A stretch of 64,000 nucleotides of DNA, taken from Streptomyces griseiscabiei (GTDB lineage Bacteria > Actinomycetota > Actinomycetes > Streptomycetales > Streptomycetaceae). Every line of letters starts with the position of its first letter. The stretch's first letter is position 1. The DNA lies in NCBI RefSeq assembly GCF_020010925.1, contig NZ_JAGJBZ010000002.1:2790001-2854000 (forward strand), given 5' to 3'. This document shows, one piece after another, positions 33,435-42,551 of this stretch. The translations under genes and the position numbers were made by a program. A model generated the notes under the pieces. The model saw only the letters and a program-made list of their open reading frames with translations. It had not been told where the DNA came from and made no database searches.

Positions 33435-33752
33435 TCACCCCCGCAGGGCGGTTCCCGTGTCGTCCTGCCGTTCGGCGGCGGCCAGGGCGTCCTGGCGGCC
33501 GGAGCGCATCGTCCTGAGGGCGAGGAGGAGGACACCGATGTCGTCCAGGTAGACCGGGTCCGGCACCAGGTCGGTGGGGAGGACGAGATAGAGGACGGCT
33601 CCCCAGAAGACCCACTTGGGGCCGGTGGGCAGTCCCGCCCGGTCCAGTTCGCGCCGGGTGCGGACGAGCCGCAGGAGCAGCCAGACGGCCGCGCCGAGCA
33701 GAGCCGCCGCGACCACCGCGATCGCGACGATCACCCACGTCCAGGAATCCAT
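33435..33752 (-). CDS. DUF1232 (YkvA-like) membrane protein
   Basis: A 105-residue protein. An N-terminal membrane helix (residues 4-28, WVIVAIAVVAAALLGAAVWLLLRLV) is followed by the DUF1232 motif LYLVLPTDLVPDPVYLDDIGVLLLALRTM (about 55-83), which carries the conserved PxDxxPD pattern. The function of the family is unknown; members are small and membrane-associated. A hairpin at 33772-33790 precedes it, so it is probably transcribed from its own promoter. It lies 40 bp upstream of the TerD-CAP gene and may be co-transcribed with it. Confidence 0.83.
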   Translation of the reverse strand: MDSWTWVIVAIAVVAAALLGAAVWLLLRLVRTRRELDRAGLPTGPKWVFWGAVLYLVLPTDLVPDPVYLDDIGVLLLALRTMRSGRQDALAAAERQDDTGTALRG

Positions 33753-33771
33753 CGGTCCGCCCCTCGGTCGT

Positions 33772-33790
33772 GCCGGGCGGTGTGCCCGGC
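33772..33790 (-). terminator. Hairpin between two minus-strand genes
   Basis: GCCGGGC, loop GGTGT, then GCCCGGC, 68 bp after the stop of the gene at 33858. Confidence 0.5.
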
Positions 33791-33857
33791 TGGTGCCCTG
33801 TCCATCGTCTTCCCTCCGCGGGCGCCCTGTACCGCGGCGCGCGGAGCCGGGCCGGGG

Positions 33858-34241
33858 TCAGTGCGGGGCGCGGGCCAGGTTGTGGTCGACGAGGGCCTGG
33901 CTGACGGCCCGGATGGAGCGGGCCATGTGGTTCAGCTGCATGACCTCGGCGGCGTACATCTTGATGGTGTGCTCGATGACCGACTCCGACATCCCGAGGC
34001 TGGGCAGCTCGGCGCGGGCGGTCTGCAGGGCGGTGCGGGCGACGCGGATCTCGTGCTGGACCTGGATCTGGGCGTGCCGGGCGAGCAGCACGGGGTGGCG
34101 CATCATCGCCGGATAGCTGCCGTAACGGGCCGGCACCAGCTCACGCAGCCACTTCGCCGCGGACCGCTCCCAGTCGTAACTGCCGGGGGTCTTGACCTGA
34201 CAGGGCCAGTCCGTGCGGAGGGGCGAGGAGGTGAGGGCCAT
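33858..34241 (-). CDS. Conserved-looking hypothetical protein
   Basis: A 127-residue protein with no signal peptide or membrane segment; I know of no function for it. Landmarks are PCQVKTPGSYDWERSAAKWLRELVPARY near the N-terminus, then a long helical part (RHAQIQVQHEIRVARTALQTARAEL, IEHTIKMYAAEVMQLNHMARSIRAV), suggesting a helical bundle or coiled coil. ATG 34241 is chosen over an upstream TTG (34247) because GGTGAG-type Shine-Dalgarno bases are lacking for both and ATG is stronger. An unusually long and structured leader precedes it. Confidence 0.7.
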   Translation of the reverse strand: MALTSSPLRTDWPCQVKTPGSYDWERSAAKWLRELVPARYGSYPAMMRHPVLLARHAQIQVQHEIRVARTALQTARAELPSLGMSESVIEHTIKMYAAEVMQLNHMARSIRAVSQALVDHNLARAPH

Positions 34242-34297
34242 GTTCAACGCTCCGGTCTTGCATCGACGCCATTGGGTGCAGCGGGTGGTGGAGTCTG

Positions 34298-34465
34298 GGC
34301 GGCCCCGGCATAGGGGATGGCCGGGGCCGCCTCACCCGGGGCGCCGTGGCGGGTAGGAGCGGACGGACCCGGGTGGACGGCGTGCCCCGGAGTCCCTCCG
34401 GGGCACGATCCGGGAGCAGTATTTATATATACCCACGAGTTTGCAAGAACATGAAAAAATTCATG
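34298..34465 (-). promoter_or_regulatory. Structured leader and AT-rich promoter region
   Basis: Reading the minus strand, an inverted repeat CATGAAttttTTCATG (34465-34450) is followed by TTGCAA and an AT island with TATATA/TAAATA (about 34432-34419). Next come two perfect hairpins: CGTGCCCCGGA/TCCGGGGCACG with a 5-base loop (34381-34407) and GGCGGCCCCGGC/GCCGGGGCCGCC with a 10-base loop (34298-34331). The start codon lies about 57 bp further on. The hairpins would be in a 5' leader of about 170 bases; one could alternatively end the RpiR gene upstream. Confidence 0.5.
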
Positions 34466-34519
34466 CCGGGAAAGGTGTGAATAATCCGCTGCTGTCCTGA
34501 CCGGTCGGGGCGAACGGGA

Positions 34520-35443
34520 TCAGTCCCTCAGGAAGAAGTGGTGCTGCTCCGAGACCTGCTCGTACGCCTCCAGCCGGGCCTGGGTGCGCTCCGGGTCGGC
34601 GTCGGTCATGGCCTGGAGCAGGGCGGAGGACATCATCACGGGGGCGGCGTAGGAGTCGAAGACCAGGCGGGACCCGGTGCCGGTGGCGAACACGGCGTCG
34701 GCCTCGTCCGCGAGCGGTCCGAGCGCCAGGTCGGTCACCAGGGCCACCTTCAGCCCCGCGCCGTGGGCGACCCGCAGCGCGGTCAGCGTCTCCTGCGCGT
34801 GCCGGGGCATGGAGAACGCCAGGACCCAGGTGCCGCCCGCCTCCCGGGACTGCAGCAGCGCGTCGTAGGCGACCGTGCCGCCCTTGGTCACCAGCCGGAC
34901 GTCGGGGTGGATACGGCGGGCGGCGTACGCGAAGTACTCGGCGAGCGCGCCGGAGATCCGAAGGCCGAGGACGGTCAGCGGGGCCGAGCGGGACAGGGCG
35001 CGGCCGACCGTGATCACCTGGTCGGGGTCGGCGAAGTCGCGCCGCAGGTTCTCCAGGTTCTCGATCTCGGCGTCCACGGCGGCCTGCAGTTCGTTGCTGC
35101 GGTCCGCCGCGGAGACGGCCGGGGCGCTGCCGAGGGTGGCGAGCGCGATGGACTGGAGCCGCTCGCGCAGCGCCGGGTAGCCGCTGAAGCCGACGGCCGC
35201 GGCGAACCGGGTCACCGAGGGCTGGCTCACGCCGACCCGCTCCGCGAGGTCCGTGATCGACAGGAACGCGGCCTCGGTGATGTGCTCGATCAGATACTGG
35301 GCGATCCGCCGCTGCCCGGGGGAGAGCCGGGGGCCGTCGAACAGCTCCCTGAGCCGGGACGTGGGCGACTGCTCGGGCTCCGGCGTGGTCCGCCCGGACG
35401 TGATCGCTGATGCCTGCGCACGTGCCTGCTGCGGCGATGGCAC
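34520..35443 (-). CDS. MurR/RpiR family transcriptional regulator
   Basis: A 307-residue regulator. The N-terminal HTH_6 domain (about 25-105) has LSPGQRRIAQYLIEHITEAAFLSITDLAERVGVSQPSVTRFAAAVGFSGYPALRERL. A SIS sugar-phosphate-isomerase-like domain (about 135-275) follows, with VLGLRISGALAEYFAY and VLAFSMPRHAQETLTAL. GTG 35443 is chosen because AAGGAGG lies 7 bases upstream. RpiR proteins respond to phosphosugars such as MurNAc-6P or phosphogluconate-pathway intermediates. No obvious metabolic target adjoins it, so its regulon is probably elsewhere. Confidence 0.9.
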   Translation of the reverse strand: MPSPQQARAQASAITSGRTTPEPEQSPTSRLRELFDGPRLSPGQRRIAQYLIEHITEAAFLSITDLAERVGVSQPSVTRFAAAVGFSGYPALRERLQSIALATLGSAPAVSAADRSNELQAAVDAEIENLENLRRDFADPDQVITVGRALSRSAPLTVLGLRISGALAEYFAYAARRIHPDVRLVTKGGTVAYDALLQSREAGGTWVLAFSMPRHAQETLTALRVAHGAGLKVALVTDLALGPLADEADAVFATGTGSRLVFDSYAAPVMMSSALLQAMTDADPERTQARLEAYEQVSEQHHFFLRD

Positions 35444-35597
35444 CCGCGTGCCTCCTTCGTCTCCCACGAGCACTCAACATAGCCCACGGCCCGCGCGGCC
35501 CCCGGCCGATCGTGCGACCTGCGGGAACCCGGTTTCGAGCCCACCATGGGGGTACCCGGGGTACCCGCACCCGTCGTCCACACGAGGGAGAAGGCTC

Positions 35598-35984
35598 GTG
35601 ACCCTGCCCAGCCTGCCCGTGTCCCAGGTGGAGGTCGTGCTCTGCGACTGCTCCGCCCAGGACGCCGAACGCGTCTTCGCCTGTCTGCGCGCCCACTTCG
35701 AGTCCGACCGGCGCCCCGACGACCCGCCCCACGAGACCGGCACCGACCGCCCGACGATGTGGACCGGCATGTACGACACCGCCGTCGTCCCCACCGGCGC
35801 CGATGCGCGTCCCGAGCCGCTCTCCGCGTCCGTCACCGTCGACGTCCAGGGCAGTCCGCCCGCCGTACGGCTGCTGCGGGAGGCCCTGGAGGAGGCGTAC
35901 AGCGTGCGCCAGGTCGGTGTGGACGCCGGTGACCAGGAGGTTCAGCTCCAACTGCGGGTCGAGGGGCGGGAGGGGCGCGGCTGA
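35598..35984 (+). CDS. Hypothetical protein, coupled to DUF1206 gene
   Basis: A 128-residue protein starting at GTG 35598 with GGGAGAAGG upstream. It has two Cys near the N-terminus (VEVVLCDCSAQDAERVFACLRAHF), then an alpha-beta pattern (ASVTVDVQGSPPAVRLLREALEEAYSVRQVGVDAGDQEVQLQLRV) that looks like a ferredoxin-like fold. There is no signal peptide. I do not recognise the family. Its TGA shares one base with the ATG of the membrane protein that follows, so the two are coupled and may work together. Confidence 0.7.
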   Translation: MTLPSLPVSQVEVVLCDCSAQDAERVFACLRAHFESDRRPDDPPHETGTDRPTMWTGMYDTAVVPTGADARPEPLSASVTVDVQGSPPAVRLLREALEEAYSVRQVGVDAGDQEVQLQLRVEGREGRG

Positions 35985-36805
35985 TGACGACTCTGGGGGT
36001 GGGGCGCGGCCGTGCCGCGCGGGGTTCGGTGACGGAAGGCGCGGCCCGTGCCGGGCTGACCGCACGCGGTGTCATCTATCTGCTGGTCGGGGCGCTGGCC
36101 CTGCAGATCGCCTTCGGCGGGAGTGCGGAGCAGGCGGACCGGCAGGGCGCGCTGGAGGAGATCTCGGAGAAGCCGCTGGGGTCGGTGATGCTGTGGGCCC
36201 TGGGCGTCGGTCTGGTGGGCATGGCGCTGTGGCGGCTCTCCGAGGCCGTGTTCGGCGCGGCGGGCGCGGACGGCCGCAAGTGGACCAAGCGGCTCGCGTC
36301 CGCCGCGCGCTTCGTCTTCTACGCCTTCGTCGCCTACTCGGTGCTGACCTTCGCGGCGGGCGAGTCGGGCGGGGGCGGCGGCTCCAGCGACGAACAGTCC
36401 CGGGACGTGACCGCCCGGGCGCTCGAACTCCCCGGCGGGCAGTGGCTCGTGGGCGCGGCGGGCCTCGGGGTGATCGCCGCCGGCGGGTGGATCGGCGTAC
36501 GGGCCGCCATGCGCTCGTTCCACAAGCATCTGCGGCTCGGTGAGATGTCCCGCCGGACACGACGGGCCGTCGACGTGACCGGGGTGGTCGGCGGCATCGC
36601 CCGCGGCCTGGTGTTCGCCACGGCCGGCGTCTTCGCCGTACGCGCCGCCATCAGGTACGAACCCGACGAGGCGAAGGGGCTCGACGACACCCTCCGCTCC
36701 TTCGCCGACGCCCCCGCCGGACCGGCGCTTCTCGCCGCCGTCGCGGCCGGGCTGGTGCTGTTCGGACTGTTCTCCTTCGCCATGGCGCGCTGGCGCCACG
36801 TCTGA
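35984..36805 (+). CDS. DUF1206 integral membrane protein
   Basis: A 273-residue membrane protein with three repeats of two helices each, as in the DUF1206 family. Repeat 1 is near residues 20-90 (AARAGLTARGVIYLLVGALALQIAF), repeat 2 near 105-180 and repeat 3 near 195-270 (GIARGLVFATAGVFAVRAAIRYEPDEAKGLDDTLRSF). Each repeat opens with a Gly/Ala-Arg-Gly turn. The function is unknown. It is the second gene of a coupled pair and ends 7 bp from the convergent flavoprotein gene, leaving no room for a long terminator. Confidence 0.88.
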   Translation: MTTLGVGRGRAARGSVTEGAARAGLTARGVIYLLVGALALQIAFGGSAEQADRQGALEEISEKPLGSVMLWALGVGLVGMALWRLSEAVFGAAGADGRKWTKRLASAARFVFYAFVAYSVLTFAAGESGGGGGSSDEQSRDVTARALELPGGQWLVGAAGLGVIAAGGWIGVRAAMRSFHKHLRLGEMSRRTRRAVDVTGVVGGIARGLVFATAGVFAVRAAIRYEPDEAKGLDDTLRSFADAPAGPALLAAVAAGLVLFGLFSFAMARWRHV

Positions 36806-36812
36806 GATTCGC

Positions 36813-38528
36813 TCAAGGGAACAGTCGGTCGAGGAAGGCGTTGCCGTACACCCGGTGCGGATCGAGCCGGTCCAGGATCTCCATGGCGTCGTCCCAGCCG
36901 GGGCCCGTGCCGTCGTCGAAGGACGCCGGCACGACGGTGGCGAGCACCTCCTCGTCGCTCCAGGCGGCCTCGTCCGTGTAACCCCAGCCCTTGGACCACT
37001 CGACCCGGGTGAGGGCGTGGCCGCCGTCGTACGTGGTGAGCAGGAACCGCTCCAGCTCCCGGAAGAACGCCTCGGCGTCCGGTGTCCCCGGCAGCGTCAG
37101 CACGTCCAGCCACACGGCCGTGTCCCACTCGGGCCGGTCGGCACGCGGGCGCAGCGCCGACAGCAGCGGGGCACGGGCGCCCTCGACCCCGACGTCCGCC
37201 GGGTCGTCGAGGCCGGTCACCCGGATCTCCACCGAGCCGTTGACGGGGAAGCGCCCCTGGGCCGCGTACGCGGTGAGCCGCTCGCGGTAGAACGCCGCGA
37301 ACTCCGAGACCACCCTCTGCACTTGGTCCCGCGAGGTGAGCACCGCGTACCCGTTCGCGGTCACCCGCAGCGTCGTCGGCCTCAGATAGAGCAGCGTGTT
37401 CTTCGACGGCCCCCAGATGTCCGCCGAGAGCGTGGTCGTCAGCCCCAGCGAGGCCGTGGTCAGCTGCGCGTTGCCCAGCACCGGCGCCAGATACCAGGCG
37501 GCGTCGGACACCATCCGCCCGACGAGGTCGGCGACGACCGTCGGCACATGGTCCGAGAAGGGGTAGTTGTACGGCGAGGTCACCCGCCGGGAGGTGAGCG
37601 GGCGGGTCGGCTCGACGCTCCACACCTTGAACCAGGGGAACTCGGTGAACGCGAACCAGATCGCCTCCAGCCGCCCCGCCTCGTCCAGGAAGCTCGCGAA
37701 CGTACGCCCGCCGGCGCCGGGCGCGGCGAACAGCTCACCGGCGGGGATGTCGGTCCGGCTCAGGCACCGCAGCTGGTCGTTCGCCCCCACCCTCAGCACG
37801 AACTCGGTGATCAGCGCCCGCCCGACGTGGGTGAGCAGCGCGGCCCCGTCCGCGTCGTCCCGGGTGAACGTCCGCAGCGCGTACCCGCCGCTGCCGGCGT
37901 CCCACACCACCGCCGTCAGCGACAGCACGAGATTGCTGAGCGAGCCGTACGTGTGACCGGGCCGCCGTGTCTCCCCGGCCGCCGGTACGGCCGTGCCGTG
38001 GGCGTCGACGGCGAGGGCGCCGCCGATCGAGAGGTCCCCGGGCGCGGGACAGGCCGTCACCCCGAGGCCGTGGCCCTCCAGGAAGGTCAGCAGGGCTTCC
38101 AGGGAGGCGCCCGCGCCCACGCGGACCGAGGCGGCGGGGCCGGCGGACTCCAGCGTCATCCCGGTGAGGTGAGCGGTCGTGTCGACGAGCATCACCGGTG
38201 CCCCGGAGTCGGTGCCGGGGGTGACGGTCAGGGGCGACCAGCCGTGGGAGAAGCCGCGCGGCCGGACCGTCCAGCCCTGCCGCCGCGCCCAGTCGACCAC
38301 CGCCACGACCTGCTTCGGGTCGGCGGGCGCGCACGCCCACAGCGAGGTGGCGGTGATCTCACCGCCCCAGTTGCGGTACGCCGACCGGTACAGCTCGACA
38401 TCAGCCGGAAAACCGGGCAGCTCGGCCGCGGCGGCGGCCGGGTCCTGGCGGACGAACTGCGGGGTGAGGGCGAGCGCGGCGGCGCCGAGGAGGAACCCCC
38501 GACGGGACGTTTCTGAGGAGTCGGTCAC
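36813..38528 (-). CDS. Tat-exported FAD-dependent oxidase, cholesterol-oxidase-like
   Basis: A 571-residue secreted flavoprotein starting at GTG 38528. The Tat signal is SRRGFLLGAAALALTP. The FAD_binding_4 (VAO-type) domain spans about 50-230: VRPRGFSHGWSPLTV (the His is the probable covalent FAD site) and PAPGDLSIGGALAVDAHGTAV (pyrophosphate loop). The C-terminal half matches the substrate-binding domain of type II (covalent-FAD) cholesterol oxidases (PNYNYPFSD-type region, then EIRVTGLDDP). It may oxidise sterols or another secondary alcohol with H2O2 release. Flanking genes give no pathway clue. Confidence 0.85.
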   Translation of the reverse strand: MTDSSETSRRGFLLGAAALALTPQFVRQDPAAAAAELPGFPADVELYRSAYRNWGGEITATSLWACAPADPKQVVAVVDWARRQGWTVRPRGFSHGWSPLTVTPGTDSGAPVMLVDTTAHLTGMTLESAGPAASVRVGAGASLEALLTFLEGHGLGVTACPAPGDLSIGGALAVDAHGTAVPAAGETRRPGHTYGSLSNLVLSLTAVVWDAGSGGYALRTFTRDDADGAALLTHVGRALITEFVLRVGANDQLRCLSRTDIPAGELFAAPGAGGRTFASFLDEAGRLEAIWFAFTEFPWFKVWSVEPTRPLTSRRVTSPYNYPFSDHVPTVVADLVGRMVSDAAWYLAPVLGNAQLTTASLGLTTTLSADIWGPSKNTLLYLRPTTLRVTANGYAVLTSRDQVQRVVSEFAAFYRERLTAYAAQGRFPVNGSVEIRVTGLDDPADVGVEGARAPLLSALRPRADRPEWDTAVWLDVLTLPGTPDAEAFFRELERFLLTTYDGGHALTRVEWSKGWGYTDEAAWSDEEVLATVVPASFDDGTGPGWDDAMEILDRLDPHRVYGNAFLDRLFP

Positions 38529-38580
38529 CGGATCACCCTAGGGCCGGAATTGGCACAAGTGACCGATGCGTCAACTGGCC

Positions 38581-38596
38581 TCACTCGTGTGAGTGA
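38581..38596. promoter_or_regulatory. 16-bp inverted repeat in divergent region
   Basis: TCACTCgtgtGAGTGA lies between the flavin oxidase gene (minus) and the DUF6328-like gene (plus), 52 bp from the former start. It is a plausible operator. Confidence 0.4.
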
Positions 38597-38675
38597 CAGG
38601 CTGCCGGGACGTGCGTGCTGCCGGGGACGCGGCACCATCCAGGGAGGGGAGACATCGACCCGACCGGGAGGACCC

Positions 38676-39167
38676 GTGACCCAGGCGCACGGCAACCAGG
38701 ACCGCGGCCGCGACGAGACCGAGGACGAGCGGGCCGACCGCCGCTGGAGCGAACTCATCCAGGAGGTACGCGTCGCCCAGACCGGGGTCCAGATCCTTTT
38801 CGGCTTCCTGCTCACCGTCGTCTTCACCCCGCGCTACGACGAGCTGCCGGACACCGAGCGGACCATCTACATCGTCACCGTCGTCCTCGGCGCCGCCGCC
38901 ACCGGCGCCCTGATCGGCCCTGTCTCCTTCCACCGGCTCGTCGCCGGACGCCGCATCAAAGCGGCAGCCGTGCAGTGGGCGGGACGGCTGACCGTCATCG
39001 GCCTGATCCTGCTCCTCGCCACGATGACCGCGGCGCTGCTGCTGATCCTGCGGGTGGCCACCCACGACGCGTACGTGCCCTGGCTGGTGGGGTGCGTGGT
39101 CCTCTGGTACCTGCTGTGCTGGTTCGCGCTCCCCGCGTGGATCCGCCGTCGGCACGCCGACGACTGA
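38676..39167 (+). CDS. DUF6328-like membrane protein
   Basis: A 163-residue protein starting at GTG 38676 with GGGAGGA upstream. A charged cytoplasmic N-terminus (DRGRDETEDERADRRWSELIQEVRVAQTGVQILFGFLLTVVF) leads into about four helices (about 45-65, 77-97, 107-130 and 138-158). The pattern of a conserved acidic helix with RVAQTGVQILFGFLL fits the actinobacterial DUF6328 family of unknown function. No catalytic motif is visible. It is monocistronic in appearance. Confidence 0.75.
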   Translation: MTQAHGNQDRGRDETEDERADRRWSELIQEVRVAQTGVQILFGFLLTVVFTPRYDELPDTERTIYIVTVVLGAAATGALIGPVSFHRLVAGRRIKAAAVQWAGRLTVIGLILLLATMTAALLLILRVATHDAYVPWLVGCVVLWYLLCWFALPAWIRRRHADD

Positions 39168-39280
39168 CACCGGGCGCCGACGGGTGACACCGACCGCCGT
39201 CACCCCCGGGAGTGACGTCCTCCGTTGGCGTGAATGGCGGTGTTGCCCAAGGGCCGGGTGGTGCGCGAGCGTGCGATGTC

Positions 39281-42200
39281 ATGGACCGTGATCAGAGCCG
39301 CCGCATCCCGCCCCTGAGCCGCCGTCAACTCCTCGCCGTCACTGGCGCCACCGGGGCCGCGGCGGTCCTCGGCACCACGGGCCCGACCGCCTCCGCGGCG
39401 ACCCGGTCCGCGGCCCCGGGCACCGGTCTCGCCCTCACCTTCACCCGGGCCACCAACGGCTCGGCGACCCTCGCACCCGCCGGTGACGTGCTGATCGCCG
39501 AGATCCAGAGCGGCCTGTGGTCCCTGCCGCGCGGGGGCGGCCGGGCGGTCCCCCTCACCCCGGCGGGCCTCGAACCCAACCGGCCGACCCACTCCCCGGA
39601 CGGCGCCCTCGTCGCGTTCTGCGCCTACCGGGGCGGCGGCTTCCACCTCTGGACCGTGCGCCCCGACGGCTCCGACCTGAAACGGCGCACCGACGGCCCC
39701 TGGGACGACCGGGCCCCGGCCTGGTCGCCCGACGGCACCCGGATCGCCTTCGGCTCCGAACGCGGCGGCGACCCCGGCGCCCCGTCCGGCGGAAGCCCCT
39801 ATCGCATCCACATCCTCGACCTCGGCACCGGCGACATCACCCGCGTCACCGGACTCCCCGGCCAGGACGGGCCCCTCCAGGACGGCGGCTGGGAGGACTT
39901 CGACCCCACCTGGTCACCGGACGGCACCCGCCTGCTGTTCGTGCGCGGCAGGGTCGTCACCTCGGGCACCACCCCCTCCGTAGAGTCCCGCACGGTCGCC
40001 GCCGTGGCCGCCGACGGCACCGGCCCGGTCACCGTCGAACACACCGAGACCGCCGTCGCCCAGGTCATGACCCCTGCCCTCGCCCCGGACGGCCGTCTGG
40101 CGTACCTGCGCACCACCGCCTCCCCGAACGGCTCCTGCACCCTGGTCGTCGCCGGGCGGCCCGTCCCGGTCGACGGGGACCTCGCCCCCGTACCGCCCCG
40201 CTGGACGGCCGAGGGCGAGCTGCTGCTCACCGTGGACGGCCGGTTCACCCTTCTCCGCCCCGAGGAACCCGAGCGGCCGGAGACGATCGACTTCGAGGGC
40301 GTGCTCCCGGTGGACCGGCCGCGCTACCGGGTCAAGGAGTACGACCTCGGCGAGGCCCGGGTGCGGCCCGCGCGCGGCATCCATCTGCCCGCCCTCTCGC
40401 CCGACGGCCGCGGCATCGCCTTCGCCGCGCTCAACTCGCTCTGGCTGGCCGGTACATCGGGCGGGCGACGGCCGAAGAGGCTCCGGCAGTCGCCGCCCAC
40501 CCGGTGGCTGCTCGCCCCCGCCTGGGCACGCGACGGGAAGTCCCTCGTCTACGCCGACGACCGCGACGGACTGCTCGGCGTGTACCGACACGATCCGGCC
40601 ACCGGCGAGGAGACCACCCTCGCGACCGGCGGCCGGGTCATGCCCGCGCTCTCCCCGGACGGCCGGCGGCTCGCCTGCCTCGACATGACCGGACGGCTCG
40701 TCGTACGGGACCTCACCAGTGGCGAGGAACGCGTCCTCGCGGCCCCGCTCGGCGGGGGCGGACTCCCCGGCAGGCCCAGCTGGTCACCCGACGGCCGCCA
40801 CCTCGCGCTGTGCGATCGCAACCGTCTCGGCGCGCGCTTCCGGGAGGGCTACAACCTCATCCGGGTCGTCGACACCACCACCGGCGCCGACCGGCTGCAC
40901 ACGGTCGCGCCCCACACCTCGATCGCCGACCGGTACGACTCCGGGCCCGTCTGGTCGCCCGACGGCCGCTGGATGGCCGTGATCGTCGAGTCCGCGCTCT
41001 GTCTGCTGCCCGTGACCCCCGACGGCACCCCGCGCGGGAGACTGCGCACCCTCACCACCGAACCCGCCGACCACCCCACCTGGTCCGGCGACTCCGGGAC
41101 CCTGCTCTACCAGTCCGGCACCCGCCTGCGCCTCGTCGACGTCTCCGGCGGCCACGCCCGGACCGTCCGGGTGCCGCTCGACCGCACCCGGACCGCACCC
41201 GCCGACACCGTCGTCCACGCCGGACGCCTGTGGGACGGCACCGGTGAGACGGTCCGTGACGACGTCGACATCGTCGTACGGGGCGGCCGGATCACCGCCG
41301 TGGAACCGCACCGGGGCAACCGCCGGGCCGCTCTCCGCCGGATCGACGCCTCCGCGCACACCGTGCTCCCCGGCCTGTGGGACACCCACACCCACCCCTG
41401 GCAGAGCACCTACGGCAGCCGCCAGGCCACCGGCCAGCTCACCTACGGCGTCACCACTGCCGTCTCCCTCGGCGGCTTCGCCCACGAACAGGCCCGCATC
41501 CGCGAGGAGGTCCACGCCGGACGGCTCGCCGGGCCCCGGCTGCTCACCACCGGTGAACTCCTCGACGGCGCACGCGTCGCGTACAGCATGGGCCGCGCCC
41601 ACCGGACGATGGCGGGCCTGCGCCGCACCCTGGAGCGTGCCGACGCCCTCGACTGGGACTTCGTCAAGACCTATGTGCGGGCGCCCGGCTGGGTGATGGA
41701 CGAGGCCGCCCGCTTCGCCCACGAACGCCTCGGCGTCCGCACCGGCGGACATCTGCTCTCCCCGGGCGTCCAGCTGGGCCAGGACCTGACGACCCATCTG
41801 CAGGCCACCCAGCGCGCCGAGTTCGGGCACGCCATCACCGCGAACGGGCAGGCCTACGAGGACGTGGTGGAGATCTACTCCCGGCGGGGCGTGGACTTCT
41901 CGCTCATCGCCACCCCCTTCACCGCCGCGCCCCTCATGGGCGCCGATCCCTCCCTGGCCGACGACCCGCGGGTCACGGTCGTGATGCCGCCGTGGGACGC
42001 CGCCCTGGTCCGCCAGGGCGCGGGGGTCCCCCCGACCTCCGCCCAACTCGCCGCGCTGCGCACCGAGACCGACATCTACCGGCGCGTCCTCGCGGCCGGC
42101 GGGATCGTCGCCCTCGGCACCGACCAGCCGCTCGGACCCGTCGGTCTCTTCCTGCACCTCGCCCTGCGCGCCCTGCACGCCGGCGGTCTCGGCCCCGCCG

Positions 42201-42502
42201 AGACCCTGCGCACCGCCACCGTCCTCCCGGCCCGCCTCTTCGGCCTCGAGGACGACCTCGGCACGGTCGAGACGGGCAAGCTCGCTGACCTCGCGATCGT
42301 CGACGGCGACCCCTTCACGGACTTCGCCGACCTCGTCCGCACGGTGTCGGTGCTGCGCGGCGGAACCCCTTACACCACCGAGGAGTTGGTGGCGGCGTAC
42401 CGGCCCACGGCCCGGCGGGTGAAGGCGGCGGAGACGGAGGAGGACTGGCTGGAGGTCGGACGTCTGATGCGCCAGGACGGCTGCTGCCACGACGGCCACT
42501 GA
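39281..42502 (+). CDS. Tat-exported beta-propeller amidohydrolase
   Basis: A 1073-residue exported enzyme. The Tat signal is SRRQLLAVTGATGAAAVLG. Residues about 50-640 contain many WD40-like/TolB propeller blades, each with a SPDG or TWSPDG-type turn (THSPDGALVAF, AWSPDGTRIAF, TWSPDGTRLLF, SWSPDGRHLAL, VWSPDGRWMAV). Residues about 650-1050 form an amidohydrolase: composite strand domain (VHAGRLWDGTGETVRDDVDIVV), metal-binding DTHTHPW (near 703), GGHLLSPG, and LGTDQPLG (near 944). Similar proteins are annotated as Xaa-Pro dipeptidases or imidazolonepropionase-like hydrolases. The propeller may gate or bind substrate. ATG 39281 lacks a clear Shine-Dalgarno. Confidence 0.87.
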   Translation: MDRDQSRRIPPLSRRQLLAVTGATGAAAVLGTTGPTASAATRSAAPGTGLALTFTRATNGSATLAPAGDVLIAEIQSGLWSLPRGGGRAVPLTPAGLEPNRPTHSPDGALVAFCAYRGGGFHLWTVRPDGSDLKRRTDGPWDDRAPAWSPDGTRIAFGSERGGDPGAPSGGSPYRIHILDLGTGDITRVTGLPGQDGPLQDGGWEDFDPTWSPDGTRLLFVRGRVVTSGTTPSVESRTVAAVAADGTGPVTVEHTETAVAQVMTPALAPDGRLAYLRTTASPNGSCTLVVAGRPVPVDGDLAPVPPRWTAEGELLLTVDGRFTLLRPEEPERPETIDFEGVLPVDRPRYRVKEYDLGEARVRPARGIHLPALSPDGRGIAFAALNSLWLAGTSGGRRPKRLRQSPPTRWLLAPAWARDGKSLVYADDRDGLLGVYRHDPATGEETTLATGGRVMPALSPDGRRLACLDMTGRLVVRDLTSGEERVLAAPLGGGGLPGRPSWSPDGRHLALCDRNRLGARFREGYNLIRVVDTTTGADRLHTVAPHTSIADRYDSGPVWSPDGRWMAVIVESALCLLPVTPDGTPRGRLRTLTTEPADHPTWSGDSGTLLYQSGTRLRLVDVSGGHARTVRVPLDRTRTAPADTVVHAGRLWDGTGETVRDDVDIVVRGGRITAVEPHRGNRRAALRRIDASAHTVLPGLWDTHTHPWQSTYGSRQATGQLTYGVTTAVSLGGFAHEQARIREEVHAGRLAGPRLLTTGELLDGARVAYSMGRAHRTMAGLRRTLERADALDWDFVKTYVRAPGWVMDEAARFAHERLGVRTGGHLLSPGVQLGQDLTTHLQATQRAEFGHAITANGQAYEDVVEIYSRRGVDFSLIATPFTAAPLMGADPSLADDPRVTVVMPPWDAALVRQGAGVPPTSAQLAALRTETDIYRRVLAAGGIVALGTDQPLGPVGLFLHLALRALHAGGLGPAETLRTATVLPARLFGLEDDLGTVETGKLADLAIVDGDPFTDFADLVRTVSVLRGGTPYTTEELVAAYRPTARRVKAAETEEDWLEVGRLMRQDGCCHDGH

Positions 42503-42551
42503 CCGGGGAGCGCGGCCGTACCCGGCGTGGTCGCGCCCGGCGCGGCCGTGC

